A DNA stretch of 64,000 nucleotides from Gemmobacter aquatilis (lineage in GTDB: Bacteria > Pseudomonadota > Alphaproteobacteria > Rhodobacterales > Rhodobacteraceae). The position numbers and the translations under genes were made by a program. The notes under the pieces were generated by a model, which searched no databases, was not told the DNA's origin, and saw only the letters and a list, made by a program, of their open reading frames with translations. Of the stretch, positions 44,982 to 54,370 are shown piece by piece (the stretch's first letter is position 1; each line of letters begins with the position of its first letter). The DNA is taken from contig NZ_FOCE01000004.1 in assembly GCF_900110025.1 (NCBI RefSeq), positions 1 through 64,000 of the forward strand, given 5' to 3'.

Positions 44982-45019
44982 TAAGGTGGGGCCCGCCGCA
45001 GCATCCGAATCGGTCTGCC

Positions 45020-46252
45020 ATGACGCTTCGTGTTTCCACCTTGTTCTTCGACATGAACAGCTTCTACGCCTCGGTTGCGCAGGCGGAGGAGCCTGCGCTG
45101 ATGGGGCGGGCGGTTGGCGTGCTGACCACCGATGCCCCCGGTGCGGCCTGTATCGCGGCCAGCATCGAGGCAAAGCGGCATGGTGTGAAGATGGGCACCC
45201 GGCAGGACGAGGCGCGGCAGCTTTGCCCCGGCATCGTCTTTCGCCCGGTGAAGCACGATGTCTGCGTGACCTATCACCATGCCATCCTGCGCGCGGTGGA
45301 AACGGTTCTGCCGGTCGATCGGGTCTGGTCGATCGACGAGTGTTCCTGTCGGCTGACCGGATCGCAGCAGGGGCTGGAACAGGCCTTGCAGATCGGGCGG
45401 GCGCTGCAACAGGTGGTGTTGGCGCAGGTCAGCCCGGCCTTGCGCTGTTCGGTTGGGCTGGGGCCAACACGGCTTCTGGCCAAACTGGCGGCGGGGCTGG
45501 AAAAGCCGGGCGGGCTGCACTGGCTGTTGCCGCATGTGTTGCCCGACCGGATCGCGCATCTGGCGCTGGACGATCTGCCGGGTGTGTCCTGGCGGATGAA
45601 AGCCCGGCTGGAGGCGGCGGGGATCGCGGATGTGCCCACGCTTTACCGGCTGGACCCGAAACGGGCGCGGGCGATCTGGGGCAGCGTGGCGGGCGAACGG
45701 TTTCTGCGCGAACTTCGGGGCGAGACGGTGGTCTGGCCCAGCACGGTGCGCGGGATGATCGGTCATGGTCAGGTGTTGACCGGCGCCAACAAGACGGTCG
45801 AGGGCGCGCGGCTGGTGGCGCGGCGGTTGCTGGTCAAGGCTGCGGCCCGGCTGCGGCGCGAAGGCTTCTATGCCCGCAGCCTGTCTCTGGGCGCGAAATG
45901 CGCCCGGGCGGGCCGGATCGGCCATGGCGGAGAGATCCGCTGCACGCAGGACACGCTGTTCCTGCTGGAAACGCTGGAACGGTATTGGGCGCTGCTGCCG
46001 TTGCAGGCACCGCTGGCGGTGAATGTGACGCTGGGTGGGCTGTTGCCACAGGCGGATTTCGTGCCCGACCTGTTCGACACATCCGCCCCGCCCGGCCACA
46101 GGGCGGCGCTTCATGCGGCGGTCGATGCGCTGAACCAGCGTTTCGGGCAGGACACCATCCGCTATGGCCAGTTGCCGCCGCATCATGTGCCCTATACCGG
46201 CGCCAAGATCGCCTTCGGACGCATCCCCACGGTCGAGGATTTCCGCGAGTAA
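45020..46252 (+). CDS. Y-family translesion DNA polymerase (ImpB/MucB/SamB, DinB-like)
   Basis: A 410-residue Y-family polymerase. The first catalytic Asp is in FFDMNSFYASV (Asp11, with Tyr as steric gate), and the second acidic pair is in the motif RVWSIDECSCRLTG. The helix-hairpin-helix DDLPGVSWRMKARLEAAGI and a little-finger region follow. A VPDLF segment (348-352) could be a clamp-binding motif. The N-terminal motif resembles UmuC as much as DinB. A perfect LexA box upstream shows SOS control. Such proteins are often mislabelled as type VI secretion ImpB. It sits between pccA and a DUF4174 gene without functional link. Confidence 0.9.
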   Translation: MTLRVSTLFFDMNSFYASVAQAEEPALMGRAVGVLTTDAPGAACIAASIEAKRHGVKMGTRQDEARQLCPGIVFRPVKHDVCVTYHHAILRAVETVLPVDRVWSIDECSCRLTGSQQGLEQALQIGRALQQVVLAQVSPALRCSVGLGPTRLLAKLAAGLEKPGGLHWLLPHVLPDRIAHLALDDLPGVSWRMKARLEAAGIADVPTLYRLDPKRARAIWGSVAGERFLRELRGETVVWPSTVRGMIGHGQVLTGANKTVEGARLVARRLLVKAAARLRREGFYARSLSLGAKCARAGRIGHGGEIRCTQDTLFLLETLERYWALLPLQAPLAVNVTLGGLLPQADFVPDLFDTSAPPGHRAALHAAVDALNQRFGQDTIRYGQLPPHHVPYTGAKIAFGRIPTVEDFRE

Positions 46253-46257
46253 GGCCG

Positions 46258-46683
46258 TCATCGCCCCGGATGTCGCTCCAACAGCTCGTTGCGGCGCAGC
46301 GGGAACTTGTCGATCGCCCGACCGATCTCTCGCAGATCCCAAGGCAGCGGCTTGCGGATGATCGGATGCAGATCCTTGTCCAGAAGCACGAGCGAGAAGC
46401 CCTGCGGTCGCAGCTTCTGACGCCAGACGGATCGGGCGGCGGGGTCGGTATCGGTGATCACCACCACATCCCGCTCTGCCAGCTCGCCCTTGTCGCGGGC
46501 CAGCAGCGCCATCTGCTGCAGATAGGCCGGGTCTTCCGGGCTGTCGGCAAACACCACCACCGGCCGTTTGTGGTAAAGCAACTCCTCCATCGCCACATCG
46601 CGGGCGGGCAGGGGGACAAGCGGCTCCGCCACAGCGGCAAGCGGCAGAAATGTTGCGAGAACAAGGAAATAGAGCGGTTTCAT
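46258..46683 (-). CDS. DUF4174 family secreted protein (thioredoxin-like)
   Basis: A 141-residue exported protein with signal peptide MKPLYFLVLATFLPLAAVA. The mature part matches the DUF4174 pattern: KRPVVVFADSPEDPAYLQQM, ARDKGELAERDVVVITDTDP and GFSLVLLDKDLHPIIRKP. The fold looks thioredoxin-like but there is no CxxC. The end (IGRAIDKFPLRRNELL) is typical of the family. GGGAGG precedes the ATG. Convergent with the polymerase gene (five bp between), divergent from the mutase gene. The function is unknown. Confidence 0.82.
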   Translation of the reverse strand: MKPLYFLVLATFLPLAAVAEPLVPLPARDVAMEELLYHKRPVVVFADSPEDPAYLQQMALLARDKGELAERDVVVITDTDPAARSVWRQKLRPQGFSLVLLDKDLHPIIRKPLPWDLREIGRAIDKFPLRRNELLERHPGR

Positions 46684-46772
46684 GGGGCCTCCCTCGCACC
46701 TTGATATAGGTGCTTTTCCCCGGAAACCAATGAAGATCGCCGGAACCCCGGCCCAAGCCAAGGAACGAGCCG

Positions 46773-48902
46773 ATGACCGAGAAACTGGAAGGCTGGCGCA
46801 AACTCGCCGAGAAGGAACTGAAGGGCCGCTCGCCCGACAGCCTGACCTGGAACACGCTGGAAGGCATCGCGGTCAAGCCGCTGTATACCGCCGAAGACAC
46901 GGCGGATCTGCCGCATATGGGCACGCTGCCCGGCGTGGCGCCCTTTACCCGCGGCGTGCGCGCCACGATGTATGCGGGCCGCCCGTGGACGATCCGCCAA
47001 TATGCGGGCTTCTCCACCGCCGAAGCGTCGAATGCCTTTTATCGCAAGGCCTTGGCCGCTGGTCAGCAAGGCGTTTCGGTCGCCTTCGATCTGGCCACCC
47101 ATCGCGGATATGACAGCGATCACCCGCGCGTGGTGGGCGATGTCGGCAAGGCCGGTGTGGCGATTGACTCGGTCGAGGACATGAAGATCCTGTTCGACGG
47201 CATCCCGCTAGAAAAAGTCAGCGTGTCCATGACGATGAACGGCGCGGTGATCCCGATCCTCGCCAATTTCATTGTTACCGGCGAAGAACAGGGCGTGGAT
47301 CGCAGCCTGCTGTCGGGCACGATCCAGAACGACATCCTGAAGGAGTTCATGGTCCGCAACACCTATATCTATCCGCCCGAGCCTTCGATGCGGATCATTG
47401 CGGACATCATCGAATACACTTCGAAAGAGATGCCCAAGTTCAACTCGATCTCGATCTCCGGCTACCACATGCAGGAAGCGGGCGCGAACCTGGTGCAGGA
47501 ACTGGCGTTCACCCTGGCCGATGGGCGCGAATATGTGCGCGCCGCACTGGCCGCGGGCATGAATGTCGATGACTTCGCCGGGCGCCTGAGCTTCTTCTTC
47601 GCCATCGGCATGAACTTCTTTATGGAAGCCGCCAAACTGCGCGCCGCGCGTCTGCTCTGGCATCGCATCATGGCGGAATTCGAGCCGAAGAAGACCGGCA
47701 GCCTTATGCTGCGCACCCATTGCCAGACCTCGGGCGTTTCGCTGCAAGAGCAAGACCCCTATAACAACGTGGTCCGCACGGCATACGAGGCGATGGCGGC
47801 AGCGCTTGGCGGCACCCAGTCGCTGCACACCAACGCGCTGGACGAAGCGATTGCCCTGCCGACCGAATTTTCGGCCCGCATCGCCCGCAACACCCAGTTG
47901 ATCCTGCAGGAAGAAACCGGTGTCACCAAGGTCGTCGATCCGCTTGCAGGCTCCTACTACGTTGAAAGCCTGACGGCGCAACTGGCCGAAGAGGCCTGGA
48001 AGCTGATCGAGGAAGTCGAGGCGATGGGTGGCATGACCAAGGCCGTGGCCACCGGGATGCCGAAACTGCGCATCGAGGAATCGGCGGCGCGGCGGCAGGC
48101 GATGATCGACCGCGGAGAAGAGGTTATCGTTGGCGTGAACAAGTACCGTCTCGCCAAGGAAGACCCGATCGACATTCTGGACATCGACAACGTCGCCGTC
48201 CGTGAAAGCCAGATCGCCCGCCTGAAAACCACCCGCGCCGCCCGTGACGAGGCGAAGGCGCAGGCCGCCCTTGCCGAACTCACCCGCCGCGCGTCGGAGG
48301 GTGGCAACCTGCTGGACGCTGCGGTCGATGCCGCCCGCGCCCGCGCCTCGGTCGGAGAGATCAGTGACGCCATGGAAAAGGTCTTCGGTCGCCATCGTGC
48401 AGAAGTGAAAACCCTTGCCGGTGTCTATGGCGCGGCCTACGAGGGCGATGATGGCTTCGCCCAGATCCAGCAGGATGTGGAGGCGTTCGCCGAAGTTGAA
48501 GGCCGCCGCCCGCGGATGCTGGTGGTGAAGATGGGCCAGGACGGGCATGACCGTGGCGCCAAGGTCATCGCCACCGCCTTTGCTGATATCGGCTTTGACG
48601 TGGATGTGGGCCCGCTGTTCCAGACGCCCGAGGAAGCCGCACAGGACGCCATCGACAATGACGTGCATGTGGTCGGCATCTCGTCGCAGGCCGCTGGTCA
48701 CAAGACGCTGGCGCCGAAACTGGTGCAGGCGCTGAAGGCGGCCGGGGCAGGGGATATTCTGGTGATCTGTGGCGGGGTGATCCCGCAGCAGGATTACGAG
48801 TTCCTGTACAGTAATGGCGTCAAGGCGATCTTCGGGCCGGGCACCAATATTCCCAATGCGGCACGCGACATCCTCAAACTGATCCGCGAAGCGCGGGGCT
48901 GA
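46773..48902 (+). CDS. mcm: Methylmalonyl-CoA mutase
   Basis: The mutase isomerises (R)-methylmalonyl-CoA to succinyl-CoA with adenosylcobalamin, the last step of propionyl-CoA use. The 709-residue protein contains the catalytic barrel ([20 protein letters not shown] with substrate-binding Tyr and Arg, [20 protein letters not shown]) and the C-terminal cobalamin domain with the DGHDRGAK motif (lower ligand His592) and [20 protein letters not shown]. It is a single-subunit (human/ScpA-type) enzyme. The start follows AAGGAACGAG. Methylmalonyl-CoA epimerase and a MeaB chaperone are not in the window. Confidence 0.96.
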   Translation: MTEKLEGWRKLAEKELKGRSPDSLTWNTLEGIAVKPLYTAEDTADLPHMGTLPGVAPFTRGVRATMYAGRPWTIRQYAGFSTAEASNAFYRKALAAGQQGVSVAFDLATHRGYDSDHPRVVGDVGKAGVAIDSVEDMKILFDGIPLEKVSVSMTMNGAVIPILANFIVTGEEQGVDRSLLSGTIQNDILKEFMVRNTYIYPPEPSMRIIADIIEYTSKEMPKFNSISISGYHMQEAGANLVQELAFTLADGREYVRAALAAGMNVDDFAGRLSFFFAIGMNFFMEAAKLRAARLLWHRIMAEFEPKKTGSLMLRTHCQTSGVSLQEQDPYNNVVRTAYEAMAAALGGTQSLHTNALDEAIALPTEFSARIARNTQLILQEETGVTKVVDPLAGSYYVESLTAQLAEEAWKLIEEVEAMGGMTKAVATGMPKLRIEESAARRQAMIDRGEEVIVGVNKYRLAKEDPIDILDIDNVAVRESQIARLKTTRAARDEAKAQAALAELTRRASEGGNLLDAAVDAARARASVGEISDAMEKVFGRHRAEVKTLAGVYGAAYEGDDGFAQIQQDVEAFAEVEGRRPRMLVVKMGQDGHDRGAKVIATAFADIGFDVDVGPLFQTPEEAAQDAIDNDVHVVGISSQAAGHKTLAPKLVQALKAAGAGDILVICGGVIPQQDYEFLYSNGVKAIFGPGTNIPNAARDILKLIREARG

Positions 48903-48908
48903 GCCGGA

Positions 48909-48935
48909 GCGTGGGGGGCAACATGCCCCCCACGC
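48909..48935 (+). terminator. Hairpin after the methylmalonyl-CoA mutase gene
   Basis: GCGTGGGGGGC-AACAT-GCCCCCCACGC, an eleven-bp perfect stem with a five-base loop, begins seven bases after the stop. There is no T-tract, so it may stabilise the 3' end or need Rho. Confidence 0.75.
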
Positions 48936-49100
48936 CGCTGACTTGCATTCTGGGCGCTGTGAAACAGGCGGGGGCTCGGGCGAAAATGACCCTCCCCCTC
49001 CAGTGCCTGCCGGACGGCGGGTTGGCCGCCACAGCGGATCGTCCTCCCCGACTTTCACCCAAGGTCCGGGGCAACCGGATTGGCCAAGACCGCCCTCGGA

Positions 49101-50540
49101 TCAGACCGAGAGGCAGGCGTATTTCAGATCCAGATAATCCTCGATCCCGTGGCGCGAACCTTCGCGCCCAGTGCCAGATTGCTTGACGCCGCCAAAGGGC
49201 GCCACTTCGGTGCTGATCAGGCCGGTATTGATGCCGACCATGCCATATTCCAGCCCTGCCATCACCCGCCAGACGCGCCCGATGTCGCGGGTGAAGACAT
49301 AGGAGGCCAGCCCGAATTCGGTGTCATTCGCGGCGGCGATCACCTCGGCTTCGGTGTCAAAGCGGAACACCGGAGCCAGCGGGCCGAAGGTTTCCTCGCG
49401 GGCGATGGTCATGTTGGCAGTCACGCCGGTCAGCACCGTGGGCTGAAAGAAGGTGCCCTGCAGCCGCGTGCCGCCGGTCAGCACCGCTGCGCCCTTGGCG
49501 CGGGCATCGGCGATATGGGTTTCCACCTTGGCCAAGGCGGCTTGGGAGATCAGCGGGCCGATGTCAGAGCCTGCCTGATTGCCCGGGCCTACCCGCAACG
49601 CCGCGACCGCCTGCGCCAGCCGTGCCACGAAAGCATCGTGAATGCCCGCCTGCGCATAGATCCGGTTGGTGCAGACACAGGTCTGCCCGGCATTGCGGAA
49701 TTTCGACGCGATGCAGCCCTGCACCGCCGCCTCCAGATCGGCATCGTCGAACACGATGAAGGGCGCGTTGCCGCCCAGTTCCAGCGACAGTTTCTTGATC
49801 TGCGCTGCGCCCTGTCGCATCAGGATGCGGCCCACATTGGTGGACCCGGTGAAGCTGATCTTGCGCACGGTGGGGTTTTCGCAGAATTCCAGTCCCAGAC
49901 CCACGGCATCGCTGGAGGGCAGGATGGACAGCACGCCTTTCGGCAGGCCCGCCCGTTCCGCCAGCACCGCCAGCGCCAGCGCCGACAGCGGGGTTTCGGC
50001 GGCGGGTTTTGCCACGATGGTACAGCCCGCTGCCAGCGCCGGGGCCAGCTTGCGTGCGATCATCGCATTGGGGAAGTTCCATGGCGTGATCGCCGCCACC
50101 ACGCCGACCGGTTGGCGGATCACCAGCAGCCGTTTGTCGCGCTGATGGCCGGGGATGGTTTCGCCATAGATGCGCTTGGCCTCTTCGGCGAACCATTCGA
50201 TGTATGAAGCGCCGTAAAGGATTTCGCCTTTCGCCTCGGCCAGAGGTTTGCCCATTTCGGCGGTCAAGAGGATGGCCAGATCGTCGACATGGGCCAGCAC
50301 CAGATCATGCCAGCGGCGCAGAATCGCCGCGCGTTCCTTGCCCGTGTGCGCGGCCCAGTCGGGTTGGGCTTCGGCGGCGTGGGCAATGGCCTGTGCGGCA
50401 TCCGCGCGGGAACAATCGGCCACGTCGGCCAAAAGCGTGCCATGGGCGGGATCATGCACGGCAAGGCGGGTGTCGCGCTGTACCCAGTCGCCGGCCAGAA
50501 AGGCGCGAGTTTCCAGCAGGGTGGGGTCTGTCAACTGCAT
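49101..50540 (-). CDS. gabD: NAD(P)-dependent succinate-semialdehyde dehydrogenase
   Basis: A 479-residue aldehyde dehydrogenase closely resembling GabD: general base Glu254 in LSLELGGNAP, nucleophile Cys288 in NAGQTCVCTNR (the CVCTNR form is typical of succinate-semialdehyde dehydrogenases) and PWNFPNAMIARKLAPALAAG. It oxidises succinate semialdehyde to succinate. It is the last gene of the ten-gene operon transcribed from 59.2 kb, three bp after the ABC ATPase gene, so the pathway of that operon probably ends in succinate semialdehyde or a similar C4 semialdehyde. Confidence 0.88.
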   Translation of the reverse strand: MQLTDPTLLETRAFLAGDWVQRDTRLAVHDPAHGTLLADVADCSRADAAQAIAHAAEAQPDWAAHTGKERAAILRRWHDLVLAHVDDLAILLTAEMGKPLAEAKGEILYGASYIEWFAEEAKRIYGETIPGHQRDKRLLVIRQPVGVVAAITPWNFPNAMIARKLAPALAAGCTIVAKPAAETPLSALALAVLAERAGLPKGVLSILPSSDAVGLGLEFCENPTVRKISFTGSTNVGRILMRQGAAQIKKLSLELGGNAPFIVFDDADLEAAVQGCIASKFRNAGQTCVCTNRIYAQAGIHDAFVARLAQAVAALRVGPGNQAGSDIGPLISQAALAKVETHIADARAKGAAVLTGGTRLQGTFFQPTVLTGVTANMTIAREETFGPLAPVFRFDTEAEVIAAANDTEFGLASYVFTRDIGRVWRVMAGLEYGMVGINTGLISTEVAPFGGVKQSGTGREGSRHGIEDYLDLKYACLSV

Positions 50541-50543
50541 GGC

Positions 50544-51632
50544 TTACCCCCGCACGAACGCATGGGCGGCCTCGGGCGACCAGCGCACATGCAGCCGGTC
50601 GCCGCGCGCAAGGCGGCCTGCCAGTGGATGGCCGAAGTTCAGCCGCACGGTCATCGCATCGCCCCAATCGGTGCGCGCGGCAACGGCGGTGCAATTGCCG
50701 AGGAAGGTGATGTCCTGCACCGTCACCGGCAGCGAGGCGCCCTCGGCCCCGGCTTCGGCTGACAGTTCCACCCGTTCGGGGCGCAGCATCAGATCGGCGG
50801 CCTGTCCTTGCCGGCCGGCGCCGTGCAGCGGAATGTCCACCACCTTCTGGCCATTGGCAAAGCGCAGCGCGGCGCGGTTGCCCTGAACCCCGGCCAGTTC
50901 GCCCGACAGGAACGCGCTGTCGCCGATGAAATCGGCCACGAAATGCGTTGCGGGATTGGCGTAAAGCTCGGGGCCGGTGCCGACCTGCTCGATCTTGCCC
51001 TTGTTGAAGATGGCGATGCGATCCGACAGGCGCAGCGCCTCTTCCTGATCATGGGTGACGTAAAGGATCGTCACGCCGGTTTCCTGATGGATGCGGCGGA
51101 TCTCGACCTGGATTTCCTCACGCAGCTTCTTGTCGAGCGCCGAGAGCGGCTCGTCCATCAGCAGCACCGGCGGATCGTAGACCAGCGCGCGGGCCAGGGC
51201 CACGCGTTGCTGCTGGCCGCCCGACATCTTGGCGGGCATCCGGTCTTCAAACCCGTCCAGCCGCACCAGCGCCAGCGCGCGTTTCACCTTCTCGGCAATC
51301 TCGCTTTGCCCCATCCGGCGGACGCGCAGCGGGAAGGCCACGTTTTCGCCGACACTCAGATGCGGGAACAGGGTGTAGCGCTGGAACACCATGCCGATGT
51401 TGCGCTTGTGCGAGGGGGTGGAAAGGATCGACTGTCCGCGCAGCTTGATGTCACCGGCGGTCGGATCCTGAAACCCTGCCAGAATATACAGCGTGGTCGA
51501 TTTGCCGGAACCGGACGGACCAAGGAAAGTCATGAACTCGCCCTCGGAAATCGCCAGTTCCACATGGTCGGATGCAACCACCGGGCCATAGGTCTTGCGG
51601 ATGCCATTGATGTGCAGGAAGGGCGTTGTCAT
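50544..51632 (-). CDS. Spermidine/putrescine-type ABC transporter ATP-binding protein
   Basis: A 362-residue ABC ATPase of the PotA class. It has the Walker A GPSGSGKST (38-46), the Q-loop FQRYTLFPHL, the signature MSGGQQQRVALARAL, the Walker B LLMDEPLSALD and switch YVTHDQEEA. A C-terminal TOBE domain (residues 280-362) is present. The start overlaps the preceding permease stop by four bases. It forms an importer with the two permeases and the binding protein encoded upstream. PotA-class transporters carry polyamines but also many other amines and acids, so the substrate is open. Confidence 0.9.
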   Translation of the reverse strand: MTTPFLHINGIRKTYGPVVASDHVELAISEGEFMTFLGPSGSGKSTTLYILAGFQDPTAGDIKLRGQSILSTPSHKRNIGMVFQRYTLFPHLSVGENVAFPLRVRRMGQSEIAEKVKRALALVRLDGFEDRMPAKMSGGQQQRVALARALVYDPPVLLMDEPLSALDKKLREEIQVEIRRIHQETGVTILYVTHDQEEALRLSDRIAIFNKGKIEQVGTGPELYANPATHFVADFIGDSAFLSGELAGVQGNRAALRFANGQKVVDIPLHGAGRQGQAADLMLRPERVELSAEAGAEGASLPVTVQDITFLGNCTAVAARTDWGDAMTVRLNFGHPLAGRLARGDRLHVRWSPEAAHAFVRG

Positions 51633-52429
51633 TCGGATTTGCCTTTGCGGATCAGGGCGGCGGCGATCATCAGAAGCACCGTCAGCGCGACGAGAAGGGT
51701 AGAGGCGGCGGCGATCACCGGGGTCAGGTCTTGCCGCAGCGTTGTCCAGACCTTGACGGGCAGGGTTTGCAGGCTGGGCGAGGCCATGAAGATTGCCAGC
51801 ACCACCTCGTCCCACGAGATCAGGAAGGAAAAGATCGCGGCCGAGAACAGGCCGTGGCGGATGCCGGGCAGGGTGACGCGCAGCCGCGCCTCCCACGGGC
51901 TGGCCCCGCAGAGGATGGCGGCATCCTCGATGGCGGGATCAAAGGTTTCCAGCGCGCCGGTGATGGTGATGATGGCGAAGGGCAGGGCCACGATCAGATG
52001 GGCGATGACAAAACCGACCAGTGTGCCGTTCAGCCCCAGCCGCAGGAAGGCGGCGTAAAGCGCCACGGCGACGATCACCACCGGCAGCACCATCGGCGTC
52101 AGGAAGAACGCCCGCAACACCTCGCGCCCCCGGAAGGTGCCGCGCACCAGCGCCAGCGAGGCCAGCAGCCCCAGCGCCACCGACAGCACCATCACGATGA
52201 CGCCGATCTTGGCCGAGGTCAGCGCCGCGCCCAACCAGCGCGGGTCGGCAAACAGTTCGGCATACCATTTCAGCGTCCAGCCCGGCGGCGGAAAGATCAG
52301 CCAGCGCGACGATCCGAAAGACAGGCCGACGATGAACAGGATCGGCAGCAGCAGGAACAGTGCCATCAGCACGCAGATCGCCGTCAGCCCCCATTTCCAC
52401 GCGCCCAGCTTGTTGAAATCCAGCAGCAT
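51629..52429 (-). CDS. ABC transporter permease, PotC-type
   Basis: A 266-residue permease with six hydrophobic segments and the EAA loop EDAAILCGASPWEARLRVTL preceding helix 5, followed by GIRHGLFSAAIFSFLISWDE, typical of PotC/2-aminoethylphosphonate-type permeases. It overlaps the ATPase start by four bases and shares one base with the upstream permease stop (52429). It is the second membrane subunit of the importer. Confidence 0.9.
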   Translation of the reverse strand: MLLDFNKLGAWKWGLTAICVLMALFLLLPILFIVGLSFGSSRWLIFPPPGWTLKWYAELFADPRWLGAALTSAKIGVIVMVLSVALGLLASLALVRGTFRGREVLRAFFLTPMVLPVVIVAVALYAAFLRLGLNGTLVGFVIAHLIVALPFAIITITGALETFDPAIEDAAILCGASPWEARLRVTLPGIRHGLFSAAIFSFLISWDEVVLAIFMASPSLQTLPVKVWTTLRQDLTPVIAAASTLLVALTVLLMIAAALIRKGKSE

Positions 52430-53268
52430 CAGCGGGCCTCCTTCGCATCAAAGAAGCGCAGTTGCACGGCGTAAAGGCCCAGCGTCACGACCAGCAGCAG
52501 GAAGGCCGCAGCCCCGCCCATGCCCCAGTTCACCAGACTTTGCACCTGCTGCGCGATCAGTTCGGCCAGCATCATGTTGGCGGTGCCGCCCAGCAGCGAG
52601 GGGGTCACATAATACCCCAGCGACATCACGAAGACCATCAGCGCCCCAGAGGCGATGCCCGGCCCGGCAAGGGGGATCAGCACGCGCCGCAGTGCCTGCG
52701 CCTTGGTCGCGCCGCACAGAGCCGCCGCCTGAAGGATGGCCGGGTCGATCTTCTTGATCACGCCCATCAGTGGCAGGATCATGAAGGGCAGCATGATATA
52801 GACCATGCCGATGGTCACGCCGACCAGATTGTTGGTCAGTTGCAGCGGCGCGTCGATCAGACCCAGCGCCATGAGGCTGCGGTTGATCAGGCCGGTCTGT
52901 TGCAGCAGCACCATCCACGCATAGGTCCGCGCCAGAAGGTTTGTCCACATCGACAGCAGGATGATGGCGAAGATGATTGAGGCCCAGCGGCTCGGCATGA
53001 TGGCAAGCGCCCATGCCACGGGAAAGGCGATCAGCACGGTGATCAGCGTCACCACGCCCGACACGAAGAAGGTGTTGAAGAAGATCCGGGCATAGGTGGA
53101 ACTGCCCACCAGCACGGCATAATTCTGCAGACCAAGTTCGGGTTCTGTCACCGACCGGGTCAGCAGGGCCGCGACCGGCACGACGAAAAAGGCGAAAAGC
53201 AGCAGGACGGCAGGCAAGGCAAAGCCCAGCCCCGACCCGCGGCGGCCCGCGGTGATGGCGGAAAACAT
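52429..53268 (-). CDS. ABC transporter permease, PotB-type
   Basis: A 279-residue permease with six hydrophobic segments. The EAA loop is QAAALCGATKAQALRRVLIP, followed by LAGPGIASGALMVFVMSLGY. The start at 53268 is preceded by AAGGGG about eight bases away; a longer frame from 53295 is possible. It follows the binding-protein gene after 69 bp that contain a ten-bp hairpin. It pairs with the PotC-type permease. Confidence 0.9.
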   Translation of the reverse strand: MFSAITAGRRGSGLGFALPAVLLLFAFFVVPVAALLTRSVTEPELGLQNYAVLVGSSTYARIFFNTFFVSGVVTLITVLIAFPVAWALAIMPSRWASIIFAIILLSMWTNLLARTYAWMVLLQQTGLINRSLMALGLIDAPLQLTNNLVGVTIGMVYIMLPFMILPLMGVIKKIDPAILQAAALCGATKAQALRRVLIPLAGPGIASGALMVFVMSLGYYVTPSLLGGTANMMLAELIAQQVQSLVNWGMGGAAAFLLLVVTLGLYAVQLRFFDAKEAR

Positions 53269-53298
53269 GATGGTCCCCTTGCAGGATGTAGGCAATGG

Positions 53299-53325
53299 GC
53301 CCGGGCGCAGAAGTGGCGCCCGGGC
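53299..53325 (-). terminator. Hairpin between the binding-protein and permease genes
   Basis: GCCCGGGCGC-N7-GCGCCCGGGC, ten perfect base pairs, no T-tract, 12 bp after the binding-protein stop. Its placement matches the hairpin after choX and suggests differential mRNA stability favouring the binding protein. Confidence 0.7.
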
Positions 53326-53337
53326 GGGGGCAGGGCG

Positions 53338-54345
53338 TTACTGCGCCTGCCACGCATACCAGCGGTTGCCGATCTCGTCGCGGTGCTGCGCCCAATAGGC
53401 CATGTCGGCATTCACCTGCACCGCCGTTTGTGCATCGGGCAGGGTGGCGCGGACCGCAGGGTCCATCAGTGCGGCCGATCCGAGGTTGACCGGCGCATAG
53501 CCGGTGGCGGCGGCGAAGGCGGCCTGACCCTCGGCGCTGGTCGCCTCGGCGATCAGCTTCATCGCGGCGTCCTTGTTCTTGGCCCCTTTGGGCACTACCA
53601 GCGCGTCGGCGGCGGTGATGTTCTGATCCCAGCTGATGCCGACAGGCATGCCGTCAGCCTGCAGGGCGGACAGGCGACCGTTCCAGAAGAACCCGATCGG
53701 CGCCTCGCCCGAGGCCAGAAGTTGCTGCGACTGCGCGCCGCCTTCCCACCAGATGATGTCGGCCTTGATCGTGTCCAGCTTGGCAAAGGCGCGATCCAGA
53801 TCCAGCGGATACAGCGCCTCGGGCGCCACGCCATCGGCCAGCAGTGCCGCTTCGATCACACCCGGCGCCGACCATTTGTAGAAGGTGCGCTTGCCGGGGA
53901 ATTTTGCGGTGTCGAACAGGTCGGCCAGCGTGGCGGGCTGCGCATCCGCGAAATTCGCCGGATTCCAGCCCAGCACGAAGGAATAGTAGAACGACCCCAC
54001 CGCGAAATCCGACACGAAGCGCGGATCAAGCTTGGTCTTGTCGATCACGCTGAAATCGAGCGGTTCCAGCAGGCCCTGTGCGCCGGCCTGCAGCGCCCAG
54101 TCATATTCCGCATCGACCACGTCCCAGGTGACGGCGCCGGCCTCGACCATGGCTTTGATCTTGCCGTAATCGGTCGGGCCATCCTGCACCACCGCCGGGC
54201 CGCCTTTTGCGGTGAACGGTGCGGCCCAATGCGCGGCCTGCGCGTCTTGCGTGGTGCCACCCCAAGAGGTGAACACCATGTCCTGCGCCTGCGCAGCCGA
54301 AGTCAGGGCGCTGGCGAAGGCCAGCGCAATCAGCGTCTTTTTCAT
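53338..54345 (-). CDS. ABC transporter substrate-binding protein (PotD/extracellular family 1)
   Basis: A 335-residue periplasmic binding protein with signal peptide MKKTLIALAFASALTSAAQA. The mature protein has the family start MVFTSWGGTTQDAQAAHW and WDVVDAEYDWALQAG, FVLGWNPANFADAQPAT and IIWWEGGAQSQQLLASGEAP. It belongs with polyamine- and related amine-binding proteins. It lies 25 bp after an aldehyde dehydrogenase gene in the same operon, so import and oxidation are expressed together. The ligand is unknown; the acidic residues that bind the amines of putrescine could not be assigned with certainty. Confidence 0.88.
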   Translation of the reverse strand: MKKTLIALAFASALTSAAQAQDMVFTSWGGTTQDAQAAHWAAPFTAKGGPAVVQDGPTDYGKIKAMVEAGAVTWDVVDAEYDWALQAGAQGLLEPLDFSVIDKTKLDPRFVSDFAVGSFYYSFVLGWNPANFADAQPATLADLFDTAKFPGKRTFYKWSAPGVIEAALLADGVAPEALYPLDLDRAFAKLDTIKADIIWWEGGAQSQQLLASGEAPIGFFWNGRLSALQADGMPVGISWDQNITAADALVVPKGAKNKDAAMKLIAEATSAEGQAAFAAATGYAPVNLGSAALMDPAVRATLPDAQTAVQVNADMAYWAQHRDEIGNRWYAWQAQ

Positions 54346-54370
54346 TGTCTCGTCCCTGTGTTGTGCCGGA

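Noticed and set aside
41958-45173. A 1071-codon frame antisense to the lipoprotein genes and pccA
   Set aside because: It crosses several strong genes and terminators and shows no protein-like motifs.
47208-49058. A 616-codon frame antisense to methylmalonyl-CoA mutase
   Set aside because: It is the shadow of a certain gene, with no ribosome site or family features.
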